Source: an uncultured Clostridia bacterium
GTDB taxonomy: Bacteria > Bacillota > Clostridia > TANB77 > CAG-508
Direction: 5' to 3'
Assembly: GCA_934149165.1 (NCBI GenBank)
Contig: CAKPDY010000018.1
Location: 1 to 34,143, forward strand
Length of the DNA stretch: 34,143 nucleotides
Part shown: positions 1 to 7,446 of the stretch, one piece after another
How the letters are laid out: the number at the start of each line of letters is the position of its first letter
How positions within the stretch are numbered: the first letter of the stretch is position 1
Program-made: the position numbers and the translations under genes
The notes under the pieces: generated by a model
The model's input: the letters and a program-made list of their open reading frames with translations, nothing else
Database searches by the model: none
Told to the model about the DNA's origin: nothing

Positions 1-75
1 TGCCTACTTTAATTTTACACTAACAAAGTAGACAAAATTTTATGTTCATTTTGCCTACTTTAATTTTACACTAAC
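1..75. repeat. Direct and inverted repeats, possible terminus of an IS21-like element
   Basis: A 24-bp sequence (TGCCTACTTTAA followed by TTTTACACTAAC) occurs at 1-24 and again, identical, at 52-75. Between them, 25-34 (AAAGTAGACA) is a near-perfect inverted copy of the first ten bases. Multiple short direct repeats of this kind are typical of IS21-family ends, and the element body would lie to the left, outside the window. The family assignment is inference; the repeats are seen directly. Confidence 0.4.
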
Positions 76-93
76 CTCTAGAAAGGAGTACAT

Positions 94-222
94 ATGGTAA
101 ACAAAGTAAGAACATCCAAAGAAGTTGCTCGAAAAGCTAGCAATCAATTAAGAAGTACAAAAACAACAAAGAATCAAAAATCTGTTGCGGCAAGCGCATT
201 GAGAAACAGAAGCAAAAAATAA
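94..222 (+). CDS. 42-aa basic Ser/Ala/Lys-rich peptide, first gene of a two-gene cassette
   Basis: Start ATG at 94 follows a strong site (GAAAGGAG, 81-88). The 42-residue product has no cysteine or aromatic residue and is rich in K, R, S, A and T. It has a conserved-looking pattern: VARKAS near residues 11-16, a polar middle, then KSVAASAL at about 30-37 and a basic tail. I recall widespread short bacterial proteins with this VAxKAS...KSxAxSAL layout, also on mobile elements, but no defined function. The stop is 21 nt before the next start, so the two genes are very probably co-transcribed. The gene is short but well supported by its ribosome binding site and composition. Confidence 0.7.
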   Translation: MVNKVRTSKEVARKASNQLRSTKTTKNQKSVAASALRNRSKK

Positions 223-243
223 AATGAAAGGAGTTGTATATGT

Positions 244-612
244 ATGAAAGATTCAAGTAGAGCAACAATAGCTTATATAGTAGGGAAAGCAGTCAGAAAA
301 AAAAACGATAATTGCTCAGCAGTATATGATCATAAAAAATCAAAGTATATTAACATGTCAGGAGATGTTAGTAGTGATGGAGTGAATGTATATAACTATG
401 AAAAATGTTGCTATTTTTCTGGTAGTAGAAGTAGTTCTACATATAATATTTACAATTATGGTGACAGTTGTTATATATCATTAGAAATTAAAGGAAATGA
501 GTTTAATGGATATGATTATGGGACATCTTCATATTTTAGTGGAAATGTAAATAATAGAAGTGTTTCGGTTTATGATTATGAAGATGGTCAATATTACAAT
601 TACTCAGTATAA
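244..612 (+). CDS. Tyr-rich 20-residue repeat protein (predicted beta-solenoid)
   Basis: 122 aa, preceded by AAAGGAG at 227-233. The overlapping ATG at 240 reads only six codons, so 244 is the start. After a 25-residue head (SRATIAYIVGKAV) come five repeats centred on Y28, Y50, Y70, Y90 and Y110, a 20-residue period. Each has the form [VI]Y[ND]Y, four variable residues, Y[FI] and often SG. Such regular short repeats usually fold as a beta-solenoid or beta-sheet ladder. There is no signal peptide or membrane segment, so it is probably cytoplasmic. The partner gene lies 21 nt upstream. I recall similar YDY-repeat proteins beside the basic peptide in other bacteria; function is unknown. The pair sits between a possible IS end and other accessory genes, suggesting horizontal spread. 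Confidence 0.75.
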   Translation: MKDSSRATIAYIVGKAVRKKNDNCSAVYDHKKSKYINMSGDVSSDGVNVYNYEKCCYFSGSRSSSTYNIYNYGDSCYISLEIKGNEFNGYDYGTSSYFSGNVNNRSVSVYDYEDGQYYNYSV

Positions 613-616
613 AACA

Positions 617-656
617 TAATAAAATTAATAAAATTAATAAAATTAATAAAAATAAA
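617..656. repeat. 9-bp AT-rich tandem repeat
   Basis: About four copies of AAAATTAAT run from just after the stop of the repeat protein into the terminator at 643-699. This is probably slippage-generated spacer DNA; no function is evident. Confidence 0.7.
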
Positions 657-699
657 TTTCTACAATTTTATAGAAATTTATTTTTGCTTATGGTAGAAT
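643..699 (+). terminator. 57-bp terminator plus extended -10 module, copy A
   Basis: A hairpin (AAATAAATTTCTA paired with TAGAAATTTATTT) followed by T residues ends the upstream cassette. It runs straight into TG-G-TAGAAT (691-699), a plausible extended -10 promoter for the HD gene about 110 nt downstream. The same 57 bp recur at 4837-4893 with two differences (670 and 693). Confidence 0.65.
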
Positions 700-811
700 C
701 AAAAATATAAAATTATAACTGCATTAATTAAAGCTGTTTTAATAAAAATGGATTATATTAAATAATATTGTAAATAATAAATAAAAACAAAAGAAATAGG
801 AGATGCAAAAG

Positions 812-1579
812 ATGATTGACCTACCAAAAGCAAATAAGGAATTTATTAAGTATGTTAAAGAATTTGATGATACAAATTGGAAAATAAAAGGAAAACAAAG
901 ACATTCTATTAGAGTTGAAAATATTTCAAAACTAATTGCAGAAGATTTAAAATTAAATCAAGAGGAAATAGATTTGGCAATGTTAATAGGACTTTTACAT
1001 GATATTGGTAGATTTGAACAAGAAAAACAATATCATACTTTTAATGATTTAAAAAGTTTTGATCATGGTGATTATGGTGCTGAACTATTAAAAAAACTAA
1101 TACGAAATTTTATAAGTATAGATAAATATGATAATGTAATCTTTGAGGCTGTTAGAAACTACAACAAATTAGGAATAGATGAAAAATTAAATGAACAGGA
1201 AAAATTCTTTGCTAGACTTGTAAGAGATGCTGATAAGCTTGATATTATGGACGAAACTATTAATTTATTTTACAAAGAAACTAGAGATTTAGTAAATGAA
1301 TCGGATATTTCTGAATATACATTAAATTTTGTGAAAAATCATCAGCCAGTAGTAACTCCAAAAGATGTTGAGATATCACGTTTAGATGGTGTTGTAAGAA
1401 CAATAGCTTTTGTATTTGATTTAAATTACAATAAAAGTTTCCAAATTTTAAAGGAACAAAATTATATTAATAGAATAATAGACAAATTCGATTACAAGAA
1501 TGAACATGCAAAAAAATGTATCGAAGAAGTAAGAAAAATAGCTAATGAGTATGTTGATGAAAAACTAAAAGACTCCTGA
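812..1579 (+). CDS. HD-domain metal-dependent phosphohydrolase
   Basis: The likely product is 255 aa. An in-frame ATG at 803 abuts the ribosome binding site (TAGGAG), so ATG 812 with 9-nt spacing is preferred. HD-superfamily signatures are clear: a histidine in the RHSIRV segment (about residue 31), the paired HD in LLHDIGRFE (about 63-64), a second histidine in DHGDYG (about 85) and the distal aspartate in RDADKLD (about 139). These residues normally bind one or two metal ions for phosphomonoester or phosphodiester hydrolysis, often of nucleotides. The length fits stand-alone HD proteins. The substrate cannot be assigned. The stop codon lies inside its own terminator hairpin. Confidence 0.85.
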   Translation: MIDLPKANKEFIKYVKEFDDTNWKIKGKQRHSIRVENISKLIAEDLKLNQEEIDLAMLIGLLHDIGRFEQEKQYHTFNDLKSFDHGDYGAELLKKLIRNFISIDKYDNVIFEAVRNYNKLGIDEKLNEQEKFFARLVRDADKLDIMDETINLFYKETRDLVNESDISEYTLNFVKNHQPVVTPKDVEISRLDGVVRTIAFVFDLNYNKSFQILKEQNYINRIIDKFDYKNEHAKKCIEEVRKIANEYVDEKLKDS

Positions 1580-1606
1580 ACAATCAGAAGTCTTTTAGTT
1601 TTTTTG
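1561..1606 (+). terminator. Rho-independent terminator overlapping the end of the HD gene
   Basis: Perfect 14-bp arms at 1561-1574 and 1589-1602 enclose a 14-nt loop and are followed by a T run. The left arm encodes the last residues of the HD protein (LKDS), so stop codon and terminator overlap. Confidence 0.9.
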
Positions 1607-1622
1607 CTTGAAATGGTGAACC

Positions 1623-2033
1623 TTATGCCTTCTCAGGATAGAGCTGTACCCAATTTGCATCATATCCGTCCTTGACTTCAACAGAATCACTGGTTACATG
1701 CATTCTTCTCTTGAAAGGGAAAACACAAACATCAATCCCAACTTCTTCAGCAGTTTCGCCGAGAATGTTGTCAGGACCATAGTCGCAGTCCAATTCAACC
1801 CTTGAAGATGTCGCAAGTTCGTTCTCAATGCGCTGGGCAAGCAGATTGCAGAACTGCTCAAGCTGTTCTTTTGTTGCAGCATTCTCCATTGCTCTCATGT
1901 GTCCCATCATCATAATCACGAAGGACTCATTACTTCTTCGGTCCCCGTTACAAAAACTGTTAGGGGTCGGATTGCCGATTGCTTCTGTCCACCACTTTGC
2001 GGCAACAGTTGTTGCCTTACGTACCTCTGCCAT
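1623..2033 (-). CDS. Uncharacterised G+C-richer orphan protein
   Basis: 136 aa from the ATG at 2033, which has AAGGAGG nine bases upstream; an upstream in-frame start (2066) lacks such a site. The protein begins MAEVRKATTVAAKWW, has a predicted amphipathic centre with three consecutive methionines, and an acidic C-terminal half (ELDCDYGPDN, EEVGIDVCVFPF). No family is recognised. Base composition is strikingly richer in G+C than the neighbours, with codons such as GTC, CTC, GCC and GGC that are otherwise rare here. Its start context matches that of the gene at 19882-20124. A recent transfer is likely. Confidence 0.7.
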   Translation of the reverse strand: MAEVRKATTVAAKWWTEAIGNPTPNSFCNGDRRSNESFVIMMMGHMRAMENAATKEQLEQFCNLLAQRIENELATSSRVELDCDYGPDNILGETAEEVGIDVCVFPFKRRMHVTSDSVEVKDGYDANWVQLYPEKA

Positions 2034-2235
2034 AGTTGTAAACCTCCTTAATGAATTTCTAGGCATATTTATACGGAATGTGCTTTATTTGTATTCGTGC
2101 ACTGCGAATATCAATAATTATCATAGCACAGATTTACATAAAATGCAATATTTGGTTGCTATTATTTAATATATGAAAGAATTGGTGAATTGAAAAAGTA
2201 AATTCCATTTTTCAATAAAAATATTAAAGATAACA

Positions 2236-2262
2236 CAAACGTCCAGTTTTGGGCGTTTTTAT
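2236..2262 (+). terminator. Short hairpin with T run inside the IS left end
   Basis: ACGTCC and GGGCGT pair across AGTTTT and are followed by five T residues. It could stop outside transcripts entering the element from the left. No other gene is seen in the stretch 2207-2469. Confidence 0.45.
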
Positions 2263-2469
2263 ATGTTCAAAAAGTTGTATTTTTTATAAAAAAGTAGTAA
2301 AATTATGATATAAGTTAGAAAAAATCGCATGCTTAATAGACAAATGTAACCAATTTTTTTTGAAAAGTAAGATTAAATTCCATTTGTCTTTTATAAAATA
2401 TAAAATTAAGCATAGGTGTTTCTAATTTATATTTTTTAGAATAACTTGGGGAAGGAATTCTAAATTAAA

Positions 2470-3723
2470 TTATTTAAGGAGATAAGGTTTTAATATAACT
2501 TTATCTCTTTGTATCTTTTGTATATTTAATTTTTTAGCAACATCTTCACCATACATAAAAGTAAAAACTTCATAAGGAGATTTATAATTTAGTGATTTTC
2601 TAGGTGTCGAGTTAATATGTGAAAACATCAAATTCAATTTCTTTTGAGTAAGGAAGTTTAAATCGATACCATTTGGCAAAATATCTCTTATATAATTATG
2701 ATTATTTTCAACATGTGGCTTTTGAGATGACTTCATTGCATCACAATAAAAGATATTTGAACGTATTTCACCAGTATCAGTGTTTACTTCAAAAAGTTGT
2801 GACTTTTCAAATTCAGAGCCACGGTCTGTAAGTAATAAAGAAAACAGTTGTCTAAATTCTTCATCTTCCAATTTATCTTGAAGTTTGCTTAAAGTATTGC
2901 TCATTGATTCTGATGTTTTTTCTTTATGCAAATATCCAATCATAAATCCAGTTTTTTCAAATATAAAAGTCTGAATATACGGACCAGACAAATCATTCAT
3001 AACCGTATCCATTTCAGTAATTTGAATATTTGGATTTTCAGAAATAAATTGTAGATAATCAGTATATGTATGACCAGTATAATTAACAGGTTCTTTTCTT
3101 TTTTTATATTTCACTTTTGATATTTTTCTATTTACTTGCTCTTTTAAAGAAAAGTTATCAATTCCAAAATCTTTAAAAACACCCATTTCAATATAATTAT
3201 ATAATGTTTTATAACATTGTTTTATTTCTTTATGTGTTGATAGGATTTGGTTAATAGATTGTCCTTGTTCAAGCAAAGGTGTAATAATTTCAGCAATTTT
3301 TCTACGTTCAGTAGTATTTAAGTTAATCCCTTCTCTAGAATCCTTTAAATTATATAGATAGGATTCTTTGGCTTGAGAGGCATAGTAAAAATATTTATCT
3401 AAGTGGCAATTAGAAATATTTGGACATTTATTGCAAGCACCAGGAGAACGGTCTCTTCTAGAACATTTGGCTTCTTCATATCTATCGCATTTTTTCTTAC
3501 AACCATGACATTCTTTAAGGTGAATACATAGACTATCTAAATTGAATACATTTCGAGGTTTTAATTTTCTATGTTTTTTAATTTCTTTTCCAATAGTTGA
3601 CGGGTCTTTTACCAATAGTTTTGCGATTTCAACTTTTGAAATTCCAGATTCAATACCATTTTGAATAATTTTTCTTTGTTCTAAATTAAGATGTGAATTA
3701 TCATAAATTATTTTTTTTATCAT
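2470..3723 (-). CDS. IS30-family transposase
   Basis: 417 aa from the ATG at 3723 (AGAAGG nine bases upstream); an in-frame GTG at 3750 lacks a usable site. Order of parts: an N-terminal helix-turn-helix (ISKVEIAKLLVKDPSTIGKE, about 28-47) that binds the terminal repeats; a cysteine-rich segment with paired CxxC motifs (about 66-106), probably zinc binding; then the DDE catalytic core with likely residues D239 (EMDTVM), D300 (LTDRGSEFE) and E339 (HVENNHNYIRD). The C-terminal SPYEVF element is also usual in the family. The gene looks intact, so the element may be active. Confidence 0.93.
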   Translation of the reverse strand: MIKKIIYDNSHLNLEQRKIIQNGIESGISKVEIAKLLVKDPSTIGKEIKKHRKLKPRNVFNLDSLCIHLKECHGCKKKCDRYEEAKCSRRDRSPGACNKCPNISNCHLDKYFYYASQAKESYLYNLKDSREGINLNTTERRKIAEIITPLLEQGQSINQILSTHKEIKQCYKTLYNYIEMGVFKDFGIDNFSLKEQVNRKISKVKYKKRKEPVNYTGHTYTDYLQFISENPNIQITEMDTVMNDLSGPYIQTFIFEKTGFMIGYLHKEKTSESMSNTLSKLQDKLEDEEFRQLFSLLLTDRGSEFEKSQLFEVNTDTGEIRSNIFYCDAMKSSQKPHVENNHNYIRDILPNGIDLNFLTQKKLNLMFSHINSTPRKSLNYKSPYEVFTFMYGEDVAKKLNIQKIQRDKVILKPYLLK

Positions 3724-3772
3724 AAATTTACCTTCTTTCTTTAGAAACACCTATATTTATATTATACAAAAA

Positions 3773-3826
3773 AGAAGTTAATCTTACAAATTCGTGTAAA
3801 TGGAATTTGTTGTAAGATTAACTTCT
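3773..3826. repeat. Long hairpin upstream of the transposase gene
   Basis: The 17-nt arms 3773-3789 and 3810-3826 (AGAAGTTAATCTTACAA and its complement) are perfect, and the pairing continues inward (ATTC with GGAATT) with a 3-nt bulge. In the transposase direction it lies between the right end and the gene, where a hairpin could block read-through into the transposase or mask its start. Confidence 0.7.
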
Positions 3827-3902
3827 ACTATTATATCTGAAACTGGAATTTACTTTTTCAATTAACAAATATCAAAAAATTAGAAAAAGATTAAAAATAT
3901 AG

Positions 3903-3931
3903 TTGACATCGACAAACAAATGTTTTATAAT
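3903..3931 (+). promoter_or_regulatory. Consensus sigma-A promoter of the KilA-N gene
   Basis: TTGACA (3903-3908), a 17-bp spacer and TATAAT (3926-3931) exactly match the consensus. The gene starts 30 bp downstream of the -10 box behind GAAAGGAGAG. Confidence 0.9.
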
Positions 3932-3960
3932 ATATAGTACATTGAAAGGAGAGCGATTGT

Positions 3961-4821
3961 ATGAAGAAGGAAATTATAAAGACAGAAATGAAAGTAAAGG
4001 ATAGATTAGTTAGGGTTATAAGAATAGGCAAAGTTGATTATATTAGTTTGACGGATTTAGCTAGATATAAAAATCCAATTGAGCCTAAAGATGTTATAAA
4101 GAATTGGTTAAGAGCAAAAACAAATATTGAATTTTTAGCACTTTGGGAACAAATGCATAATCCTAATATCAAAGGGGTCGAAATCGACACCTTTAAATCA
4201 GAAGCGGGTACACATTATTTTACAATGTCCCCACAAAGATGGATTAAAGAAACAAATGCAATTGGGATTATTTCAAAATCTGGTAATAATGGTGGTACAT
4301 ATGCACACCCAGATATTGCATTTGAATTTGCAAGTTGGATTAGCCCAGAATTTAATTTATATTTAATAACTGAATTCGAAAGATTAAAGCAAAATGAAAG
4401 TTATCAAAATAAAATTGACTGGTCTGTTAGACGTGAACTTACAAAAACAAATTATAGAATACATACCGATAGTATAAAAGAAAACATTGTCCCAACGCTT
4501 ACAGAAAGTCAAAAACTATATGTTTATGCCAATGAAGCAGATATATTAAATGTAGCCTTATTTGGAATGACAGCAAGAGAATGGAAAGAGAAAAATCCTA
4601 ATTTAGATGGAAATATGAGAGATTATGCGAATATTCTACAATTAGTAATATTAAGTAATTTAGAGAATATAAATGCCGAATTGATAAATCAAGGATTGAA
4701 TCAAAAAAGTAGATTAGAGAGACTAAATGAGATTGCAAAAAAGCAATTAGAAATTTTAAAAGATAGTTCTGGAATTAAAAAGATTGAAGAATTAGATGAT
4801 AGCAATAAATTGCTTGGGTAG
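3961..4821 (+). CDS. KilA-N domain DNA-binding protein
   Basis: 286 aa. The first ~140 residues match the KilA-N fold: ISLTDLARYKNP near 28, then NWLRAKTNIEFL, the sex/AGTHYFTMSPQRWIKETNAIG core, and GGTYAHPDIAFEFASWISPE near residues 102-121. KilA-N domains are DNA-binding modules of phages, plasmids and cellular accessory regions. The C-terminal half contains a conserved-looking stretch (YVYANEADILNVALFGMTA), common in bacterial KilA-N proteins of unknown role, and ends in a charged helix. It stands alone behind a consensus promoter and ends at the 57-bp terminator module. It borders the IS30 element, so it is likely a phage- or plasmid-derived accessory gene. Confidence 0.85.
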   Translation: MKKEIIKTEMKVKDRLVRVIRIGKVDYISLTDLARYKNPIEPKDVIKNWLRAKTNIEFLALWEQMHNPNIKGVEIDTFKSEAGTHYFTMSPQRWIKETNAIGIISKSGNNGGTYAHPDIAFEFASWISPEFNLYLITEFERLKQNESYQNKIDWSVRRELTKTNYRIHTDSIKENIVPTLTESQKLYVYANEADILNVALFGMTAREWKEKNPNLDGNMRDYANILQLVILSNLENINAELINQGLNQKSRLERLNEIAKKQLEILKDSSGIKKIEELDDSNKLLG

Positions 4822-4836
4822 AGGATATATATAATT

Positions 4837-4893
4837 TTAATAAAAATAAATTTCTACAATTTTGTAGAAATTTATTTTTGCTTATGTTAGAAT
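4837..4893 (+). terminator. 57-bp terminator plus extended -10 module, copy B
   Basis: Same module as 643-699 with two differences. Here the stem is perfect (AAATAAATTTCTACAA and its complement, two-base loop) and would terminate on both strands. TG-T-TAGAAT (4885-4893) is a plausible extended -10 for the gene at 4957. Confidence 0.75.
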
Positions 4894-4956
4894 AATATTA
4901 AGGTGGGATTAAATTTTTTACAATTAGTAAAAATTATAAACTAAAGAGGAGATTGT

Positions 4957-6984
4957 ATGAAGGAAATAGAGGAAGTAAAAGAAATAAAAGAGGTACAAGA
5001 AATAAAATCTAAGAGATTAGTTGATGAAATGATAGAAAAACAAAAAATAATATTGAGAGATATAAGAGGAAAAATACCAACTGAAATATATAATGCAATG
5101 AGAAATGTTAATATAGACATTATTACTTGTATGGATAATTATGGGGAAAATTTTTTGTCAATGATTTCTAATGATGAAGATTTGTTAAACGATTCAAAGA
5201 AATTACTAAGTTGTTTGGCAGATAATCTAGGTATTAAGAGGATTCACGAAATACCATCTTTACAACTAGGAATGGAGAAAATAAATTTTAGTTCACTGGC
5301 TATGTTTTCTATGGTAATGTTAAGTAGTCAAGTGGAGTTGGTTGAAAAATTTGGGGATATGAGTATGAGAAGTACTTATGGAAATAATCCAGAATATAGA
5401 GAAGCAACAATAAAATCAATGAATGCTATCTTAAATGTTATATGTGATGTAAGGGAGAATACACCTGTTTTTAGTGAAGATTTTAAAAAAGAGTTAAATG
5501 TGGACGAAGGCATAATAAAAACAGAAAATAAAGCAAAAGTTAATACAGAAGAAACAACTGTTGTATTAAATCCATATCTTAGTAGCTTATTAAATAAAAC
5601 ACTAAAAGAAATGAACATAGAGCATAAAGGTGTTAAATTTCCAAAAGGATTATTAGATATGATTACTTCTTTAAAAATAGAAGTTGATAAAAGTACAAAT
5701 TTACAAGGAATAGAGCAATTAACAAGTTTACAGTCATTATCGATTTTTTCTGGCGGTCGAACGGAGGGATTGCTTAAAAGAAATTTTAAATCTATAACAC
5801 AGGAGGATATGGAATACATATATAAATGTAAAACTCTAAAAGAACTGTCTATAAAGAATCAAGCCTTAATTAGAAGTATAGATGTATCGACATTAGAAAA
5901 TTTAGAAATGTTGGATATCTCGTATAATCAATACTTAGAAGATTTTTGCGGCTTAGATAAATTACACAAATTAAATGAATTAACTATTTTTGGAAATAAT
6001 AGATTATTTCCTCAAAAAAGATTAAATGAAGTTATATTAAACAATGAAAATCTGAATTGGTTGAATCTAGATGTTCTTATGTTTCCAGAAGCAATTGGAT
6101 TTGATAAAAAAACAGGAAAGTATGATAGAGTAGCACTACAAAAAATGGCTGAAATACAAGCACAATGGTCTGAACAAATAAATGGTTGGGTTCCTGAAAA
6201 AGGAAAATTAAGTACGTTAAAGATGAATACTGGACAGATGATAATGGTGCATAATAAAGCATGTGAAATATTGCAAGAAAATGTTCCTACTGATTCAAGT
6301 AAGATGGATATAGTTATAGGAATAGAAAATTATTTAGCACAAAATGTTAGGTATGATTATGACGGAATGAAAACTAGCACAAGTACAAGTGAAAATGGTC
6401 AACGCCAAGGACAGAAAGGTGGAACTAATGGTGTATATAATGCGTTAATGTTTAATAGAGCAGTTTGTGAAGGCTATACTCATGCTATGCAATATCTTTT
6501 AAAATTAAGAGGAATTCGCAGTCATAATGTTGCATGTTTTGGATTGGAACCAGATGCCCAAATAAGTGATAAGATGTTGTATAAATTGCAAGAAATGTCT
6601 GATCCTAATGCAATGATAGTTAATGATGATGAATTTACGCTAAATCATAGTATTATATGTATTGATGGATTTTTTCAGTTTTATGATGACCCAACATGGA
6701 ATGCAATATATTATCAAAAAGGAGATAAAAGTTTTTCGTGGTTATTAAAGAAAAAATCAGAAATTCTTAAAGATCACTTTCTATCACCAGGAGAGAGAGG
6801 CACAGAGGAAGCACTTCCTCATCCACGAAATAGTCATATTCAACAATCAATAGATAATAATGAAGCGTTTACGAAAACTAGAATTTCGGATTTAAGTAGT
6901 ATATTTGGAAGAATAAAGTATCATATAGACCATTCAGAAGTGGGTGATTTAGTTATCGAAGAAGGTGATGAATTTGAAAAATGA
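4957..6984 (+). CDS. Leucine-rich repeat protein with C-terminal transglutaminase-like domain
   Basis: 675 aa, start behind AGAGGAG. Parts in order: a charged EIKEV-type coiled N-terminus (1-30); a helical region with no recognised family (30-200); about five degenerate leucine-rich repeats (about 235-375, e.g. LEMLDISYNQYLEDFCGL); and a transglutaminase/papain-like domain (about 440-600). The catalytic triad is visible: C504 in NRAVCEGYTHA, H564 in LNHSIICIDG and D578 in YDDPTW, with a typical VRYDYDG element before it. Such domains act as cysteine proteases, peptide-N-glycanase-like or cross-linking enzymes. There is no signal peptide, so it is probably cytoplasmic. LRRs usually provide partner recognition. 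The next gene overlaps its end, indicating an operon with the Sel1-repeat proteins and exporter. The actual substrate is unknown. Confidence 0.8.
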   Translation: MKEIEEVKEIKEVQEIKSKRLVDEMIEKQKIILRDIRGKIPTEIYNAMRNVNIDIITCMDNYGENFLSMISNDEDLLNDSKKLLSCLADNLGIKRIHEIPSLQLGMEKINFSSLAMFSMVMLSSQVELVEKFGDMSMRSTYGNNPEYREATIKSMNAILNVICDVRENTPVFSEDFKKELNVDEGIIKTENKAKVNTEETTVVLNPYLSSLLNKTLKEMNIEHKGVKFPKGLLDMITSLKIEVDKSTNLQGIEQLTSLQSLSIFSGGRTEGLLKRNFKSITQEDMEYIYKCKTLKELSIKNQALIRSIDVSTLENLEMLDISYNQYLEDFCGLDKLHKLNELTIFGNNRLFPQKRLNEVILNNENLNWLNLDVLMFPEAIGFDKKTGKYDRVALQKMAEIQAQWSEQINGWVPEKGKLSTLKMNTGQMIMVHNKACEILQENVPTDSSKMDIVIGIENYLAQNVRYDYDGMKTSTSTSENGQRQGQKGGTNGVYNALMFNRAVCEGYTHAMQYLLKLRGIRSHNVACFGLEPDAQISDKMLYKLQEMSDPNAMIVNDDEFTLNHSIICIDGFFQFYDDPTWNAIYYQKGDKSFSWLLKKKSEILKDHFLSPGERGTEEALPHPRNSHIQQSIDNNEAFTKTRISDLSSIFGRIKYHIDHSEVGDLVIEEGDEFEK

Positions 6985-7432
6985 TATAAATAAAGCATAT
7001 GCAGAGGTATATGAAATAATACAGTTTTTGGGCGAAGAATATTCAAAAAAGCTTCCTAATAAATTGATAAATTTTTTAAGGGACAATAAAGATAATGATT
7101 ATATTGTAATTATTGACCATGAGAGTCCACTACAAGAGCAAGGACTATTAGATGATACAATTAATATATTAGCATTACTAAAAAAAGATTATTGGTGTAA
7201 AAATGATGAAGAAAAAGAACAATTATTAAATTTATTAAAGCAAAATGAGGAAGAACATATAGAAAAATTAAAAGAAAGGTATAACACAGATAATTTATTT
7301 AATAATAAAAAAGAAAATTCAAGCATTGATACTCAAAATGAGATAAAAAGTACTGCAATGATTAAATCAAAAGAAAAGAACATAATTCAAAAGATATTTG
7401 ATAAGATAAAAAAATTATTTATTAGAAAATAA
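6968..7432 (+). CDS. Small acidic/basic two-part protein of unknown function
   Basis: About 154 aa, overlapping the end of the preceding gene by 17 nt in another frame, which implies translational coupling. GTG 6965, ATG 6968 and TTG 6974 are all in frame; ATG is used here, but TTG lies at the best distance from AGAAGG. The first ~90 residues (DINKAYAEVYEIIQFLGEEY...) form a helical, acidic globular region. A low-complexity linker follows, then a lysine-rich amphipathic tail (KIFDKIKKLFIRK) that could bind membrane or nucleic acid. I do not recognise an established function, although similar N-termini seem common in gut Clostridia. Confidence 0.7.
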   Translation: MNLKNDINKAYAEVYEIIQFLGEEYSKKLPNKLINFLRDNKDNDYIVIIDHESPLQEQGLLDDTINILALLKKDYWCKNDEEKEQLLNLLKQNEEEHIEKLKERYNTDNLFNNKKENSSIDTQNEIKSTAMIKSKEKNIIQKIFDKIKKLFIRK

Positions 7433-7446
7433 TTATTAAACATATA

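Larger units (their letters stand above)
2188..3863 (-). mobile_element. IS30-like insertion sequence, apparently complete
   Basis: A perfect 19-bp terminal inverted repeat (AATTGAAAAAGTAAATTCC) occurs at 2188-2206 and, inverted, at 3845-3863; one further base matches inward. The 1.68-kb element carries one transposase gene. A second, internal 14-bp inverted repeat (ATAGGTGTTTCTAA) sits at 2412-2425 and 3741-3754 around the transposase gene. I saw no convincing target duplication; IS30 elements usually make only 2-3 bp. Confidence 0.85.

Noticed and set aside
1828..2169. Plus-strand 113-aa reading frame
   Set aside because: Antisense to the orphan gene at 1623-2033, which has a strong ribosome binding site; the plus frame has none and runs into the IS flank.
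6968..7432. GTG 6965 as start of the 155-aa protein
   Set aside because: It lies on the ribosome binding site itself; ATG 6968 or TTG 6974 is more plausible.
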